DNA of 64,000 nucleotides from Sphingobium naphthae (GCF_020782235.1 NZ_JAJGNO010000001.1:399007-463006), one strand, 5' to 3'. Positions 1 to 8,982 are shown, counted from the stretch's first letter. The notes: a model not told the origin generated them from the sequence alone. A program made the numbers and translations.

Positions 1-1
1 C

Positions 2-319
2 GACGTGAAGGGCCGCTTCTGCATCCTGATCGACGACATCGTCGATTCGGCCGGCACGCTGTGCAACGCCGCTGCCGCGCTGAAGGCCGAAGGGGCCGAG
101 GACGTGATCGCCTATGTCAGCCATGGCGTGCTGTCGGGCGGCGCGGTCGCGCGCGTCGAAGCGTCGGAGTTGCTGGAACTGGTCATCACCGATTCGATCC
201 AGGGCACGGACGCGGTATGCAACGCCCAGCGTGTTCGCCACTTGCCCATCGCTCCATTGCTGGGCGAGGCGATCAAGCGCATCGCGGACGAAAGTTCGGT
301 ATCCAGCCTGTTCGACTGA
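2..319 (+). CDS. prs: Ribose-phosphate pyrophosphokinase, C-terminal part (cut by the window edge)
   Basis: Only the last ~105 residues are in the window. The frame is open from base 2 and carries the DDIVDSAGT phosphoribosyl-binding loop (residues 8-16 of the fragment), the signature of PRPP synthases, which make PRPP from ribose 5-phosphate and ATP for nucleotide, histidine and NAD synthesis. The tail, with ITDSIQ about 40 residues before the stop, also fits the family. The start lies outside the window, so length and upstream context cannot be judged. A glutamine is present where many homologues have other residues in this segment, which is not unusual. Confidence 0.93.
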   Translation, partial: DVKGRFCILIDDIVDSAGTLCNAAAALKAEGAEDVIAYVSHGVLSGGAVARVEASELLELVITDSIQGTDAVCNAQRVRHLPIAPLLGEAIKRIADESSVSSLFD

Positions 320-340
320 CGGCCTGCCCGGCGCGCGGGA

Positions 341-577
341 TCAGTGCGCCGGGAACAGGATGATCGGCAGGGCGAAGACCAGCGCGACGCCAGCGACGAT
401 CCGCTGGCCGCGCGATACGCCGATAGGCAGCTCCCGCCAGACCATGGGGCAGGCGAGCAGGGCAAAGACGATCAGAAGGTTCGCAAGGGTGTCCGATCCG
501 CCGATCGGCATATCCTGACGCAGGGCGAGGCCCGCGAACAGGAAGATAAAGCTCAATATCCAGCCGACAAGCGCCAT
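341..577 (-). CDS. Small integral membrane protein, unknown function
   Basis: A 78-residue protein with three hydrophobic stretches (roughly residues 3-18, 32-45 and 60-75) separated by short polar loops, so probably three membrane-spanning helices in the inner membrane. No motif that I recognise. It lies tail to tail with prs, 21 bp away, and follows the VOC-family gene on the same strand, with 50 bp between them. Codon use matches the neighbours, which supports a real gene; function is unknown. Confidence 0.6.
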   Translation of the reverse strand: MALVGWILSFIFLFAGLALRQDMPIGGSDTLANLLIVFALLACPMVWRELPIGVSRGQRIVAGVALVFALPIILFPAH

Positions 578-627
578 GCATTCCCCCTTGGATGGTCCAA
601 GGCTAGGACGGCGGGGTTGCGATAAAC

Positions 628-1080
628 TTAACCCGCTTCGTCCGGAATCGGCGCCCAGGGATCATAGCTGCCGAAGCTCCAGACATTTCCTTCCGGGTCG
701 AGCGCGGTATAGCCGCGCCCGGGATAGCCCGGATTGTCATGCGGTTCGTCGACCACCACCGCCCCTTCGTTGCGCGCGTGCAGGCAGTGGGCGTCGACAT
801 CCGGCACGACCATGTAGACGCAGGCGGTGGTGCCGCCCAGGTCCCGCACCGTCGACCAGGTGTAGAGCGATTCGCCCTCCATGTCCTTGACGCTGCCGAG
901 CATCACCATGCCGCGTCCCTGCTCTGTGCCCAGCACCAGTTGCGCATGGTGGATGATGCTGCTGTCGAGATCATCGGCGTAGACGGCGTGACGTTCGAAA
1001 CCGAAGGCGTCGCACAGGAAAGTGATGGCGGCGGGCGCGTCGGCATAGCGCAGGCACGGAATGACGGGGGAACCGGGCAT
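628..1080 (-). CDS. VOC-family (glyoxalase/bleomycin-resistance fold) protein
   Basis: A 150-residue protein of the PhnB-like branch of the vicinal oxygen chelate superfamily: the N-terminal PCLRYADAPAAITFLCDAF segment is typical, followed by an internal repeat with DPEGNVWSFGSYDP at the C-terminus. These proteins bind a metal or small ligand between two beta-alpha-beta-beta-beta modules; the substrate here cannot be deduced. The start at 1080 is preferred over longer in-frame starts because AAGGAGAGGATC lies directly before it. It is divergent from hisN with only 67 bp between the two starts, which must hold both promoters. Confidence 0.82.
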   Translation of the reverse strand: MPGSPVIPCLRYADAPAAITFLCDAFGFERHAVYADDLDSSIIHHAQLVLGTEQGRGMVMLGSVKDMEGESLYTWSTVRDLGGTTACVYMVVPDVDAHCLHARNEGAVVVDEPHDNPGYPGRGYTALDPEGNVWSFGSYDPWAPIPDEAG

Positions 1081-1147
1081 GATCCTCTCCTTGGCTAAAG
1101 CGCGCAAAGGGTAGCGCAAAGCCTGACCAGCCGCTAGGCGTCCGGGC

Positions 1148-1963
1148 ATGACGACCCGCGATGACCTGGCCCTTGCCCACCGCCTAGCCGATGCCGCCGG
1201 AGAGGCCATCCGCCCCTTTTTCCGCGCGCGCTACGATCTGGAGATCAAGGCGGACAAGTCGCCGGTGACAGAAGCCGACCGCGCCGCCGAAGCCGCGATC
1301 CGCGCGATCCTGGAACAGGAGCGGCCCGGCGACGGCATCATCGGCGAGGAATATGGATCGGTCCGCACCGACTCCGAGCGCGTGTGGATCCTCGACCCGA
1401 TCGACGGCACGCGCAGCTTCATCGCCGGACGACCGATCTTCGGCACGCTGATCGCGCTGACGCAAGGCGGCTGGCCGACGATCGGCATCATCGACCAGCC
1501 GATCGCGCGCGAACGCTGGGCAGGGATGAGCGGGCAGCCGACCACCTTCAACGGGAAGCCGGTGCGCACGCGCGCGTGCAAGGCGCTGGAGGGCGCGGGG
1601 ATCGCCACCACCAGCCCGCATCTCTTCGCCGACGGCGACGTGCCCCATTATATGGCGCTGGTCGCCGCCGTGTCGGGCGGGTCGCCGCGCCAGGGGCCGG
1701 TCTATGGCGGCGACTGCTATAATTACGGGCTGCTCGCCTCGGGCTTTCTCGACATCGTCATCGAGTCGGGGCTGCAAAGCTATGACTTCGCGGCGCTGGT
1801 GCCCGTGGTCGAGGGCGCGGGCGGCATGATGTGCGACTGGAATGGCGAGCCGCTGACCGCGGACAGCGAGGGCCATGTGCTGGCGCTGGGCGATCCGGCG
1901 CGGCTGGAGGATGTGCTGGAAGCCATTCACAGCGCAGACCCGGCGCATCATCACGACCACTGA
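1148..1963 (+). CDS. hisN: Histidinol-phosphatase, inositol-monophosphatase family
   Basis: A 271-residue member of the Mg2+-dependent inositol monophosphatase fold. Metal ligands are visible as GEEYG (residues 66-70) and DPIDGTRSF (83-91), with the C-terminal YDFAAL (about 212-217) in the place of the usual WDxAA motif. In alphaproteobacteria this subfamily usually supplies histidinol-phosphate phosphatase, the penultimate step of histidine synthesis; inositol-1-phosphatase or 3'-phosphoadenosine phosphatase activity is the alternative. The last residues are histidine-rich (PAHHHDH), which may be a local oddity rather than a metal site. A hisC gene lies about 36 kb away, so the pathway is scattered. 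Confidence 0.85.
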   Translation: MTTRDDLALAHRLADAAGEAIRPFFRARYDLEIKADKSPVTEADRAAEAAIRAILEQERPGDGIIGEEYGSVRTDSERVWILDPIDGTRSFIAGRPIFGTLIALTQGGWPTIGIIDQPIARERWAGMSGQPTTFNGKPVRTRACKALEGAGIATTSPHLFADGDVPHYMALVAAVSGGSPRQGPVYGGDCYNYGLLASGFLDIVIESGLQSYDFAALVPVVEGAGGMMCDWNGEPLTADSEGHVLALGDPARLEDVLEAIHSADPAHHHDH

Positions 1964-2081
1964 AGACTGGCCTTAGAGACGTTTGCATGGAAGGCGCTGC
2001 GCTTTGCGGCGCGCGCGATCGCACGCCAGCGCCTGTCACCGGCCCATTGCCGCCCGTCGCGCGCGCTGGCATGGCGGTTTC

Positions 2082-2711
2082 ATGACACGCATCGGACTGC
2101 TGGGCGGCTCCTTCAATCCCGCGCATGACGGGCATCGGGCGATTTCCCTGTTCGCGCAGGAGGCGCTGGCGCTGGACGAGGTCTGGTGGCTGGTGTCTCC
2201 GGGCAACCCGTTGAAGCCCGCCAGGGGCATGGCGCCCTTGTCGACGCGGCTGGCCCGCGCCCGCCAGGTGGCGCGCCGCGCGCCGATCCGCGCCACCGCG
2301 ATCGAACGGCATCTGCGCACCCGCTATACCATCGACACGTTGCGCGCGCTGGTCCGCCGCTATCCCCGCAACGACTTCATCTGGCTGATGGGCGCGGACA
2401 ATCTGGCCCAGTTCGGCCAGTGGAAGGACTGGCGCGGCATCGCGCGTCTAATGCCCATTGCCGTGATCGCTCGTCCGGGTTATGATGACGCCGCCCGTGG
2501 CTCTGCGGCCATGAGCTGGCTGCGGCGCTTCGTCCGGCCCGCGCGCCAGAGTGCAGACTGGACGAATTGGAGAGTGCCGGCGCTCGTGCTATTGCGCTTC
2601 CGCCCTGATCCAAGATCGGCGACCCTGCTGCGGCAGGCGGACCCCCTCTGGCATCGCGAATATGAAGCAACGCGTGTGCGCGATCCGCTCACGCGCCGGT
2701 ATATCGTCTAG
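2082..2711 (+). CDS. nadD: Nicotinate-nucleotide adenylyltransferase
   Basis: A 209-residue nucleotidyltransferase that makes deamido-NAD from nicotinate mononucleotide and ATP. The ATP-binding GGSFNPAHDGH (residues 8-18) and the central WLMGADNLAQF motif are diagnostic; SATLLR near the C-terminus stands where the family has its ISSTxIR motif. The reading frame is open upstream to 1983, but residue 34 of that frame (base 2082) begins the conserved TRIGLLGG start, so that methionine is chosen. It leads the cluster nadD-rsfS-rlmH-envC, a conserved alphaproteobacterial order. Confidence 0.93.
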   Translation: MTRIGLLGGSFNPAHDGHRAISLFAQEALALDEVWWLVSPGNPLKPARGMAPLSTRLARARQVARRAPIRATAIERHLRTRYTIDTLRALVRRYPRNDFIWLMGADNLAQFGQWKDWRGIARLMPIAVIARPGYDDAARGSAAMSWLRRFVRPARQSADWTNWRVPALVLLRFRPDPRSATLLRQADPLWHREYEATRVRDPLTRRYIV

Positions 2712-2723
2712 ATTGGAGTTTTT

Positions 2724-3113
2724 TTGACCAGACCCGCCCCTGCCAACGATATGGCGCCCAGCGCCGAATCCGTGGCCGCCCTGCACGCCCTTGTCATGCA
2801 GTCGCTCGACGACGACCAGGCGCAGGAAACCATCTCCATCCCGCTGGAAGGCAAGAGCAGCATCGCCGATCATATGGTGATTGCGAGCGGCCGTTCGTCG
2901 CGCCAGGTCGCGGCGATGGCCCAGCATCTGGCCGAGAAGATCAAGAAAGAAACGGGCCGCTCCGCGCGGGTCGAGGGGCTGCCGGTCGCCGACTGGGTGC
3001 TGATCGACGCCGGCGACGTGATCGTTCACCTGTTCCGGCCGGAAGTGCGCAGCTTCTACAATCTGGAACGGATGTGGGGCTTCGTCGACGCGCCGATCGC
3101 CGGCAACGCCTGA
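2724..3113 (+). CDS. rsfS: Ribosomal silencing factor RsfS
   Basis: A 129-residue RsfS/Iojap protein, which binds ribosomal protein L14 and blocks subunit joining in starved cells. The conserved core IADHMVIASGRSSRQVAAMA and the later DWVLIDAGDVIVHLF and FYNLERMW segments are all present. The start is a TTG at 2724 with GGAG six bases upstream; the first ATG (2751) has no ribosome-binding site. Only 12 bp separate it from nadD, so the two are probably cotranscribed. Confidence 0.93.
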   Translation: MTRPAPANDMAPSAESVAALHALVMQSLDDDQAQETISIPLEGKSSIADHMVIASGRSSRQVAAMAQHLAEKIKKETGRSARVEGLPVADWVLIDAGDVIVHLFRPEVRSFYNLERMWGFVDAPIAGNA

Positions 3114-3231
3114 GTCTTTCCGCCCGTTCGTCCCGATAGGCCGCCGAGCGACGACGAAGCGGCATGTCGAAGGATGGCGCGGGCGCTTCGATAAGGGGCT
3201 GCGCCCCTACTCGGCATGAACGGAGTAGGGT

Positions 3232-3654
3232 GTGCTTCTCCATATCATCGCGCGCGGCAAGATCGGACGGTCGCCCGAAGCCGATCTGGTCGACCGCTAT
3301 CTGAAGCGGCTGACCATGCCGCATCGCGTCACGGAACTGCCCGATCGCGGCGGCAAGCTGACGCCCGCGGGTCCGGGCACCGTCACCGTCCTGCTCGATG
3401 AAAAGGGCAAGCAACTCGGTTCGATGGACTTTGCCCGCCGGATCGAAGGCTGGCGCGATGGCGGGACGCGCGAATGCCGTTTCCTGATCGGCGCGGCGGA
3501 CGGCTTCGACGATGCCGATCGCGCCACGGCCGACCTGCTGATCGCGTTCGGCGCCATGACCTGGCCGCACATGATGGCGCGCGCGATGCTGGCCGAGCAG
3601 CTCTGGCGGAGTTGCTCCATCCTGGCGGGTCATCCCTATCATCGCGAAGGCTGA
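3232..3654 (+). CDS. rlmH: 23S rRNA pseudouridine-1915 N3-methyltransferase RlmH
   Basis: A 140-residue SPOUT methyltransferase that modifies pseudouridine 1915 in helix 69 of 23S rRNA on the assembled ribosome. The knotted C-terminal half is intact: FLIGAADGF, the LPH-like TWPHMMAR segment, and the terminal HPYHRE that anchors the tRNA-like substrate. It is slightly shorter than the ~155-residue family norm, through a shorter region after the first strand. The start is a GTG at 3232 with AGTAGGG just upstream. The 118-bp gap after rsfS contains no gene. Confidence 0.93.
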   Translation: MLLHIIARGKIGRSPEADLVDRYLKRLTMPHRVTELPDRGGKLTPAGPGTVTVLLDEKGKQLGSMDFARRIEGWRDGGTRECRFLIGAADGFDDADRATADLLIAFGAMTWPHMMARAMLAEQLWRSCSILAGHPYHREG

Positions 3655-3712
3655 CCGCTCGACACGCGCGGCGCTTGTGCCTAGTCACGGGCGGGCAAGA
3701 GCGGGATATCGA

Positions 3713-4948
3713 GTGAAGCGCAACATCCTCATCGCAAGCGGCACGGCGGGCCTGATGGCGTTTGCCGCCACGCGCCTGCCGGCGGCGGACGAGGATGCGC
3801 TCATCCTGCAGGGCACGGCCGGCACGACCCTGGCGCAGGAGCAGCAGGCGCTCAAGGCGGCGCGCCGCCAGTCCGACGACGCCCGCGACCGCGCCGCCCT
3901 GCTGGCGCAGCAGGCGACGGCCGCGCGCGATGCCGCCGAACAGGCGCGCCGCCGCGCCGCCGCCGTCGCGGCGCGCATCCAGCAGGCGGAAGCCGACATC
4001 CAAGCAGCGCAGGCGCGGATCGCCATCATCGCGCGGCTGCAGCACGCCCAGGCTGCGCGGCTGGCCGCGAAGCAGGAACCGGTCGTGCGCCTGACCGCCG
4101 CGCTGCAGATGATCGCGCGGCGGCCGCTGGCGCTGGCGCTGGTGCAGCCCGGCAGCGTCAGCGACGCGGTGCATTTGCGCGCCGTGCTGGGCCAGGTGCT
4201 GCCGGTGATCGAGCAGCGCACCGCCGGCCTGCGCGCGGAGCTGGCGCGCAGCCGCGCCCTCCGCGCGACGGCGCAGCAGGCCGCCGACGCGCTCGACCAG
4301 GCGCAGCGGGATCGCAAGGCGCAGCAGGTCGAACTCGCCGCGCTGGAGGCGCAGAAGCGGCTCGCCGCCCGCGACTATCGGGCCAATGCGGGCCTGGAAA
4401 GCGAGCGCGCGCTGGCGCTGGGCGAACGGGCGCGCGACATCGTCGACCTGATGGACCGGCTGGAGCAGGCGGGCGACCTGCGCGAACGGTTGGCGCGGCT
4501 GTCGGGTCCGCTGCCGCGCCCGGCGCGGCCGGACCAAGCCGGCGCCGCGCCCGCCGAAGCCGACGCTCGGCCGAGCGGCCCGCCCCCCTATCGCCTGCCG
4601 GTCGTCGGTCAGCTCGTCACCGGCATGGGAGAAGTCAATGACAGCGGCGTGCGCGCGCGCGGCCTGACGCTGGTGACTCAGCCGGGCGCGCAGGCGATCG
4701 CGCCGACCGCCGGCCGCGTCGTCTTTGCCGGCCCCTATCGCGACTATGGCCAGATTCTCATCATCGACCATGGCGGCGGATGGACCACGCTGATCACCGG
4801 GCTCCACCGGCTGACGACGCGCGTGGGCGATGCCGTGCGCCAGGGCGATCCCGTCGGCGTGACCGGCGCGCGACGCAGCAACATCACCGTCGAACTGCGC
4901 CGCAACGGGCGGCCTGTGGATATAATTCCCCTCGTCGGGCTGGCGTGA
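3713..4948 (+). CDS. envC: EnvC-type murein hydrolase activator (coiled coil plus degenerate LytM/M23 domain)
   Basis: A 411-residue periplasmic protein with an N-terminal hydrophobic signal (IASGTAGLMAFAATRLPA), a long Ala/Gln/Arg-rich coiled coil (about residues 35-270), a proline-rich linker and a C-terminal LytM domain. The domain keeps GQILIIDHGGGW but has NITVELR where active M23 peptidases have the HLHFE zinc-ligand motif. As in EnvC of E. coli, it should activate a cell-wall amidase rather than cut peptidoglycan itself. The GTG at 3713 is chosen because it starts the signal sequence; a GTG at 3677 in frame is the alternative. Confidence 0.85.
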   Translation: MKRNILIASGTAGLMAFAATRLPAADEDALILQGTAGTTLAQEQQALKAARRQSDDARDRAALLAQQATAARDAAEQARRRAAAVAARIQQAEADIQAAQARIAIIARLQHAQAARLAAKQEPVVRLTAALQMIARRPLALALVQPGSVSDAVHLRAVLGQVLPVIEQRTAGLRAELARSRALRATAQQAADALDQAQRDRKAQQVELAALEAQKRLAARDYRANAGLESERALALGERARDIVDLMDRLEQAGDLRERLARLSGPLPRPARPDQAGAAPAEADARPSGPPPYRLPVVGQLVTGMGEVNDSGVRARGLTLVTQPGAQAIAPTAGRVVFAGPYRDYGQILIIDHGGGWTTLITGLHRLTTRVGDAVRQGDPVGVTGARRSNITVELRRNGRPVDIIPLVGLA

Positions 4949-5062
4949 TCGCGCCGCAAGCGCTTTGTCGTTGAGCGTTCGCCTTTTTGCTCATAGCGTG
5001 CAGCCGGAGGGGCGGCATGCCGTCTTTGGACGTTATTTCAGAAGTATAATGGGACTGAAAAT

Positions 5063-6364
5063 ATGGATGCCATGACAGGGGCGACGTGGGCGGTCAGTCA
5101 ATATGGGGCGCAGGGACCCGATAATCTCGGCAAGGTGTGGATCGCGCAGCCTCTGCCCATCGGCGATGACAGGCTGGTCTTTTCGGGCCATGTCGCCAAT
5201 CCGGGAGACGGCGTGACCGTCTCCATCCGCCATGGCGGAGACATAGTGGCGACCTGCCTTGCCAATCCAGGGTTCATTGTCGACGTGCCGGCGCGCAAGG
5301 GCGTGTTCCATGTGGAGATACCCGTGCGCCAGGAACAGGGGCGCGACGTTGTCTGCCGCTGGGAAGTGGTGGATCAAGAGCGTCAGGACATGGCGCTGGT
5401 CGGCATGGTGCAACGGGGCGTGCCAGTTCCAGGTGCCGCAGCCACCGGCGCCCAGGCTCTGATGGGGCGAATGGGGCAATTATTTCTCATTGGCGATACC
5501 AATGACAGCGTCGGGCAATTTACACGCTCGGGCTCTTTGAATGAAGCCAGTCTTCAGGGATGGAGCGAGCTGTTCGGCAAGATGCCCGAATGGCAGGATC
5601 AGTTTGGTCTCGAAAAGATCATGCTGATGGTCGCTCCGGCCAAGGAAGAGGTCCTGCGCGACTATTACCCCCTCCGCCGTGCGCTCAACACGGTCTTTGA
5701 TGATTTCATGAAGCGGTTTGGCGACCGTCCCGTCCTGATGCCGAAATGGGAACTGTGGAACCGTCGGCACCTGGCCTATTCACCGACGGATACGCACTGG
5801 ACCGACTATGGCGCCGCCGTCGCCGGGCAAACGCTGCTCAAGCGCTGGGACCTTCCGGCGGAGTCGTTGCCGGATGAATTTGCCGTGAAGCAGAAGATCG
5901 GCGATCTTGGAAGCAAACTCACTCCACCTGCCTCAAATTTCGAACTCATATTCCGCGAAAAGCTTTTGGACAGGCTCGTGTTCGACAATGAAATAGTCAA
6001 TCACGGCAATATTCGCATCTACCGCAACTCCGCCGCGCCGATCGCAGGCAAGCTGCTCATTTTTGGAGACAGTTTCGGCACGAACCTGACCGAAGCCCTG
6101 TCTTATGGATTTCAGGAAGTCGCGTACGCCTATCAGCCGGCCGGTCTCGACCCCGATCTCGTCGAGCGCATCAAGCCCACGCACCTGCTGCTCCAGATCA
6201 CGCAGCGGTTCGTGCATGGGGCACCAGCCACCGGGCAATCCATCTTCGAATCCGGCCGCAAGAAACTGGCCGCCATGTCGGAGCAGGAGCGCGAACAGGC
6301 AGTGGCGCGGCTCAGGGCGGTGCCCGCCGAGTTCCAGCCGCTGGTCACGCCGCTGTTCGACTGA
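5063..6364 (+). CDS. SGNH hydrolase-like protein related to AlgX/AlgJ acetyltransferases
   Basis: A 433-residue protein. Residues 15-110 look like a beta-sandwich. The catalytic region has SPTDTHWTDYGA (about residues 238-249), matching the Asp-x-His-Trp motif of AlgX/AlgJ-type O-acetyltransferases, and LLIFGDSFGTN (about 333-343), which provides the nucleophilic serine. Such proteins transfer or remove acetyl groups on polysaccharides. No signal peptide or membrane segment is visible, which is unusual because the characterised relatives act in the periplasm. Base composition is less GC-rich than in the neighbours, and the gene interrupts the usual envC-ctpA pair, so I infer acquisition by transfer. 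Its substrate is unknown. Confidence 0.7.
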   Translation: MDAMTGATWAVSQYGAQGPDNLGKVWIAQPLPIGDDRLVFSGHVANPGDGVTVSIRHGGDIVATCLANPGFIVDVPARKGVFHVEIPVRQEQGRDVVCRWEVVDQERQDMALVGMVQRGVPVPGAAATGAQALMGRMGQLFLIGDTNDSVGQFTRSGSLNEASLQGWSELFGKMPEWQDQFGLEKIMLMVAPAKEEVLRDYYPLRRALNTVFDDFMKRFGDRPVLMPKWELWNRRHLAYSPTDTHWTDYGAAVAGQTLLKRWDLPAESLPDEFAVKQKIGDLGSKLTPPASNFELIFREKLLDRLVFDNEIVNHGNIRIYRNSAAPIAGKLLIFGDSFGTNLTEALSYGFQEVAYAYQPAGLDPDLVERIKPTHLLLQITQRFVHGAPATGQSIFESGRKKLAAMSEQEREQAVARLRAVPAEFQPLVTPLFD

Positions 6365-6504
6365 GCGGTTGGATAAGATGGGGTGGCGGCGGCGCCGTTC
6401 ACCCCACGCTCATCGCCGCTGCATGACATTGGTCGAAGCGCGCTTTTGCGTTGGCCGGCGAATCGGCGTATATCGGGCACTTGATGCGGACTCCCAGGAC
6501 AGCC

Positions 6505-7851
6505 ATGAAATCCACCTTCCTCCAGGGCGCAATCGCGCTCGGGGCGCTTGCGCTCATCCCTGCCACCACGGCCGCGCTCGCCGATGGGGAGGCGTCGAGC
6601 TACAAGGCGCTCGATGAATTCATGGACGTGTTCCAGAAGGTCCGCACCGACTATGTCGAGAAGGTCGACGACGAAAAGCTGATCAAGGGTGCGATCGACG
6701 GCATGCTCGCCAGCCTCGACCCCCATTCCAGCTTCCTCGACGCGCGCGACTTCCAGAATCTGCGCACCCAGACCGAGGGCAGCTATGGCGGCCTGGGCCT
6801 GTCGGTCACGCAGGAGGATGGCGCGGTCAAGGTGATCGCGCCGACGCAGGACACCCCCGCCTGGCGCGCGGGGATCAAGGCCGGCGATTATATCACCCAT
6901 ATCGATGGCCAGCTCATCTATGGCGGCACGCTGGACGAGGCGGTCGACAAGATGCGCGGCGCGCCCGGCACCAGCCTGAAGCTGACGCTGGTGCGCCCGG
7001 GCCGCGACAAGCCGATCGACCTGACGCTGACGCGCGAGATCATCCAGCTCAAGCCCGTCAAGTGGGAGGTGAAGAAGGATATCGGCGTCATCACCATCGT
7101 CAGTTTCTCGGCCAATACCGGGGCCGACGTGCGCCAGGCGATCCGCAGCATCGACAAGAGCCTGGGCCACAAGCCGACCGGCTATGTGCTGGACCTGCGC
7201 TCCAATCCCGGCGGCTTGCTGGACGAGGCCGTGACGGTCAGCGACACCTTCCTGGAGCGCGGCGAGATCGTGTCGCAGCGCGGCCGGCAGAAGGGCGATG
7301 TCGAACGCTATTACGCCAAGCCGGGCGACGACGCGAAGGGCCTGCCGGTGATCGTGCTGGTCGACGCAGGTTCGGCATCGGCGTCCGAAATCGTCGCCGG
7401 CGCGTTGCAGGACCAGCATCGCGCGCTGGTGATGGGCGAGCGCAGCTTCGGCAAGGGATCGGTGCAGACGATGCTGCCCTTGAGCAACACGACCGCGCTC
7501 AAGCTGACGACCGCCCGCTACTTCACGCCTTCGGGCCGCAGCGTGCAGGAAGGCGGCATCCAGCCCGACATCCGCGTGCCGCAGCTGAGCGATCCCGATT
7601 ACAAGAACCGGCCCAAATTCCGCGAGAGCGACCTGCGCCGGCATCTGATCAACGAGATCAAGACCGACGACGCGGCGCTGGAAGAGGACAGCAAGGACGA
7701 TCCGCGCTTCGCCATGAGCGCCGAGGAGCTGAAGAAGCAGGGCGTCGAGGATTTCCAGATGGACTATGCGCTCAAGACGATCGGCAGGCTGGCGAGCACG
7801 CCGGGCGCCGTCGTCGCCCAGGCCGCGGCGCGCAAGCCCGGCGCGAAATAG
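6505..7851 (+). CDS. ctpA: Carboxy-terminal processing protease, S41 family, with PDZ domain
   Basis: A 448-residue periplasmic protease: signal peptide (residues 1-27, ending ALA-DGE), a PDZ domain with YGGLGLSV about 95-175, then the S41 core with GSASASEIVAGAL (catalytic serine near 290) and SFGKGSVQT (catalytic lysine near 317). It should trim periplasmic or cell-wall-associated proteins from their C-termini; in many alphaproteobacteria ctpA follows envC and affects envelope integrity. The ATG at 6505 is preferred to 6451 or 6484 because it begins the signal sequence. A C-terminal 100-residue tail is charged. Confidence 0.92.
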   Translation: MKSTFLQGAIALGALALIPATTAALADGEASSYKALDEFMDVFQKVRTDYVEKVDDEKLIKGAIDGMLASLDPHSSFLDARDFQNLRTQTEGSYGGLGLSVTQEDGAVKVIAPTQDTPAWRAGIKAGDYITHIDGQLIYGGTLDEAVDKMRGAPGTSLKLTLVRPGRDKPIDLTLTREIIQLKPVKWEVKKDIGVITIVSFSANTGADVRQAIRSIDKSLGHKPTGYVLDLRSNPGGLLDEAVTVSDTFLERGEIVSQRGRQKGDVERYYAKPGDDAKGLPVIVLVDAGSASASEIVAGALQDQHRALVMGERSFGKGSVQTMLPLSNTTALKLTTARYFTPSGRSVQEGGIQPDIRVPQLSDPDYKNRPKFRESDLRRHLINEIKTDDAALEEDSKDDPRFAMSAEELKKQGVEDFQMDYALKTIGRLASTPGAVVAQAAARKPGAK

Positions 7852-7918
7852 GCGCAAGGCCGGTCCGGCGGAACAAGTTCAGCATGACGAACCTATGGGA
7901 AGGCTCTAAGCCGACGCG

Positions 7919-8401
7919 ATGAAGAGCCTTTCCCTTGCTCGCGCTTTGGCGCTGATCGTCCCGCTCCTCATGCTCGCTGGCGCTTATGGCTTCCAATATC
8001 TGGGCGGCCTGCATCCGTGCGACATGTGCTGGTGGCAGCGCTATCCCCATTTCGCCGCCGTCCCGCTGGCGCTGATCGCCTACGCGCTGCGCGGCCGCGC
8101 TTGCATCAGCGCGCTCTTCGTCGGCCTGGCCGGACTGGCGGTGGGGGTCAGCGGATTGATCGGCCTGTTTCACGCCGGCGTCGAATATGGCTGGTGGGAA
8201 GGGCTCACCACCTGCTCGACCATGCCCGCCGGCGGCAGCGCGGCCGATCTGCTGGATCAGATCATGGCCAGCCCTGTCACGCGCTGCGATGTCGCACCCT
8301 GGAGCCTGATGGGCATTTCCATGGCCGGCTATAACGGCCTCTTGTCGAGCGCGGCGGCGCTCGCCATCTTGGCATTGCTGCTGAAAGCGAGGAAGGCATG
8401 A
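7919..8401 (+). CDS. dsbB: DsbB-family disulfide bond formation protein
   Basis: A 160-residue inner-membrane protein with four predicted helices. The first redox pair is in HPCDMCWWQRYPH (residues 31-43); a second pair, TTCSTMP and VTRCDVAP, lies in the large periplasmic loop. DsbB reoxidises DsbA and passes electrons to ubiquinone, which fits its ATGA overlap with the ubiquinone gene coq7 directly downstream. Length and topology are those of the short alphaproteobacterial form. Confidence 0.92.
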   Translation: MKSLSLARALALIVPLLMLAGAYGFQYLGGLHPCDMCWWQRYPHFAAVPLALIAYALRGRACISALFVGLAGLAVGVSGLIGLFHAGVEYGWWEGLTTCSTMPAGGSAADLLDQIMASPVTRCDVAPWSLMGISMAGYNGLLSSAAALAILALLLKARKA

Positions 8402-8952
8402 GCGCAGGCCCCGAATATCCGCGCCCGACCAAGCGCCTGTCGGATCGGGATCGCGCGTCGATGCTGCGCGTCGATCAGGCCGGCGAGTTCGGCGCGACGC
8501 GCATCTATGCCGGCCAGCTGGCGGTGATGGGCGATCGCCATCCCTACGGCCGGATCATCGCCGGCATGGCGAGCCAGGAAGAGCGGCATCGCCAGGCCTT
8601 CGATGCGATGATCGCGCGGCGCGGGGTGCGGCCGACGGCGCTGGCGCCGATATGGAATGTCGCGGGGTTCGCGCTGGGCGCGGTCACCGCCGCGCTGGGA
8701 CCGCGGGCGGCGATGGCCTGCACCGCGGCAGTCGAAACCGAAATCGACCGCCATTATGCCGAGCAGCTGGACGATCTGGGTGAAGCCGATCCGGAACTCT
8801 CGACCGCCATCGCGGATTTTCAGGCGGAGGAGGTGGAGCATCGCGACGCCGCGATCGCCCATGGCGCCGAGCAGGCGCCGGCCTACCCCCTGTTGTCGGG
8901 CGCCATCCGCTTGGGCTGTCGCGCCGCCATTGCGCTTTCCAAGCGAATCTGA
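8398..8952 (+). CDS. coq7: Demethoxyubiquinone hydroxylase (COQ7)
   Basis: A 184-residue membrane-associated diiron monooxygenase that makes the last hydroxylation of ubiquinone. The carboxylate/histidine ligand set is visible as DQAGEFGA (residues 24-31), SQEERHRQAF, VETEIDRHYAEQL and AEEVEHRD. It starts four bases inside dsbB (ATGA), so the two are translationally coupled. Alphaproteobacteria use either COQ7 or UbiF-type flavoproteins at this step; this one has the COQ7 type. Confidence 0.94.
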   Translation: MSAGPEYPRPTKRLSDRDRASMLRVDQAGEFGATRIYAGQLAVMGDRHPYGRIIAGMASQEERHRQAFDAMIARRGVRPTALAPIWNVAGFALGAVTAALGPRAAMACTAAVETEIDRHYAEQLDDLGEADPELSTAIADFQAEEVEHRDAAIAHGAEQAPAYPLLSGAIRLGCRAAIALSKRI

Positions 8953-8982
8953 CGCCGCGCGCGTCTGCATGAGGATCGACGG

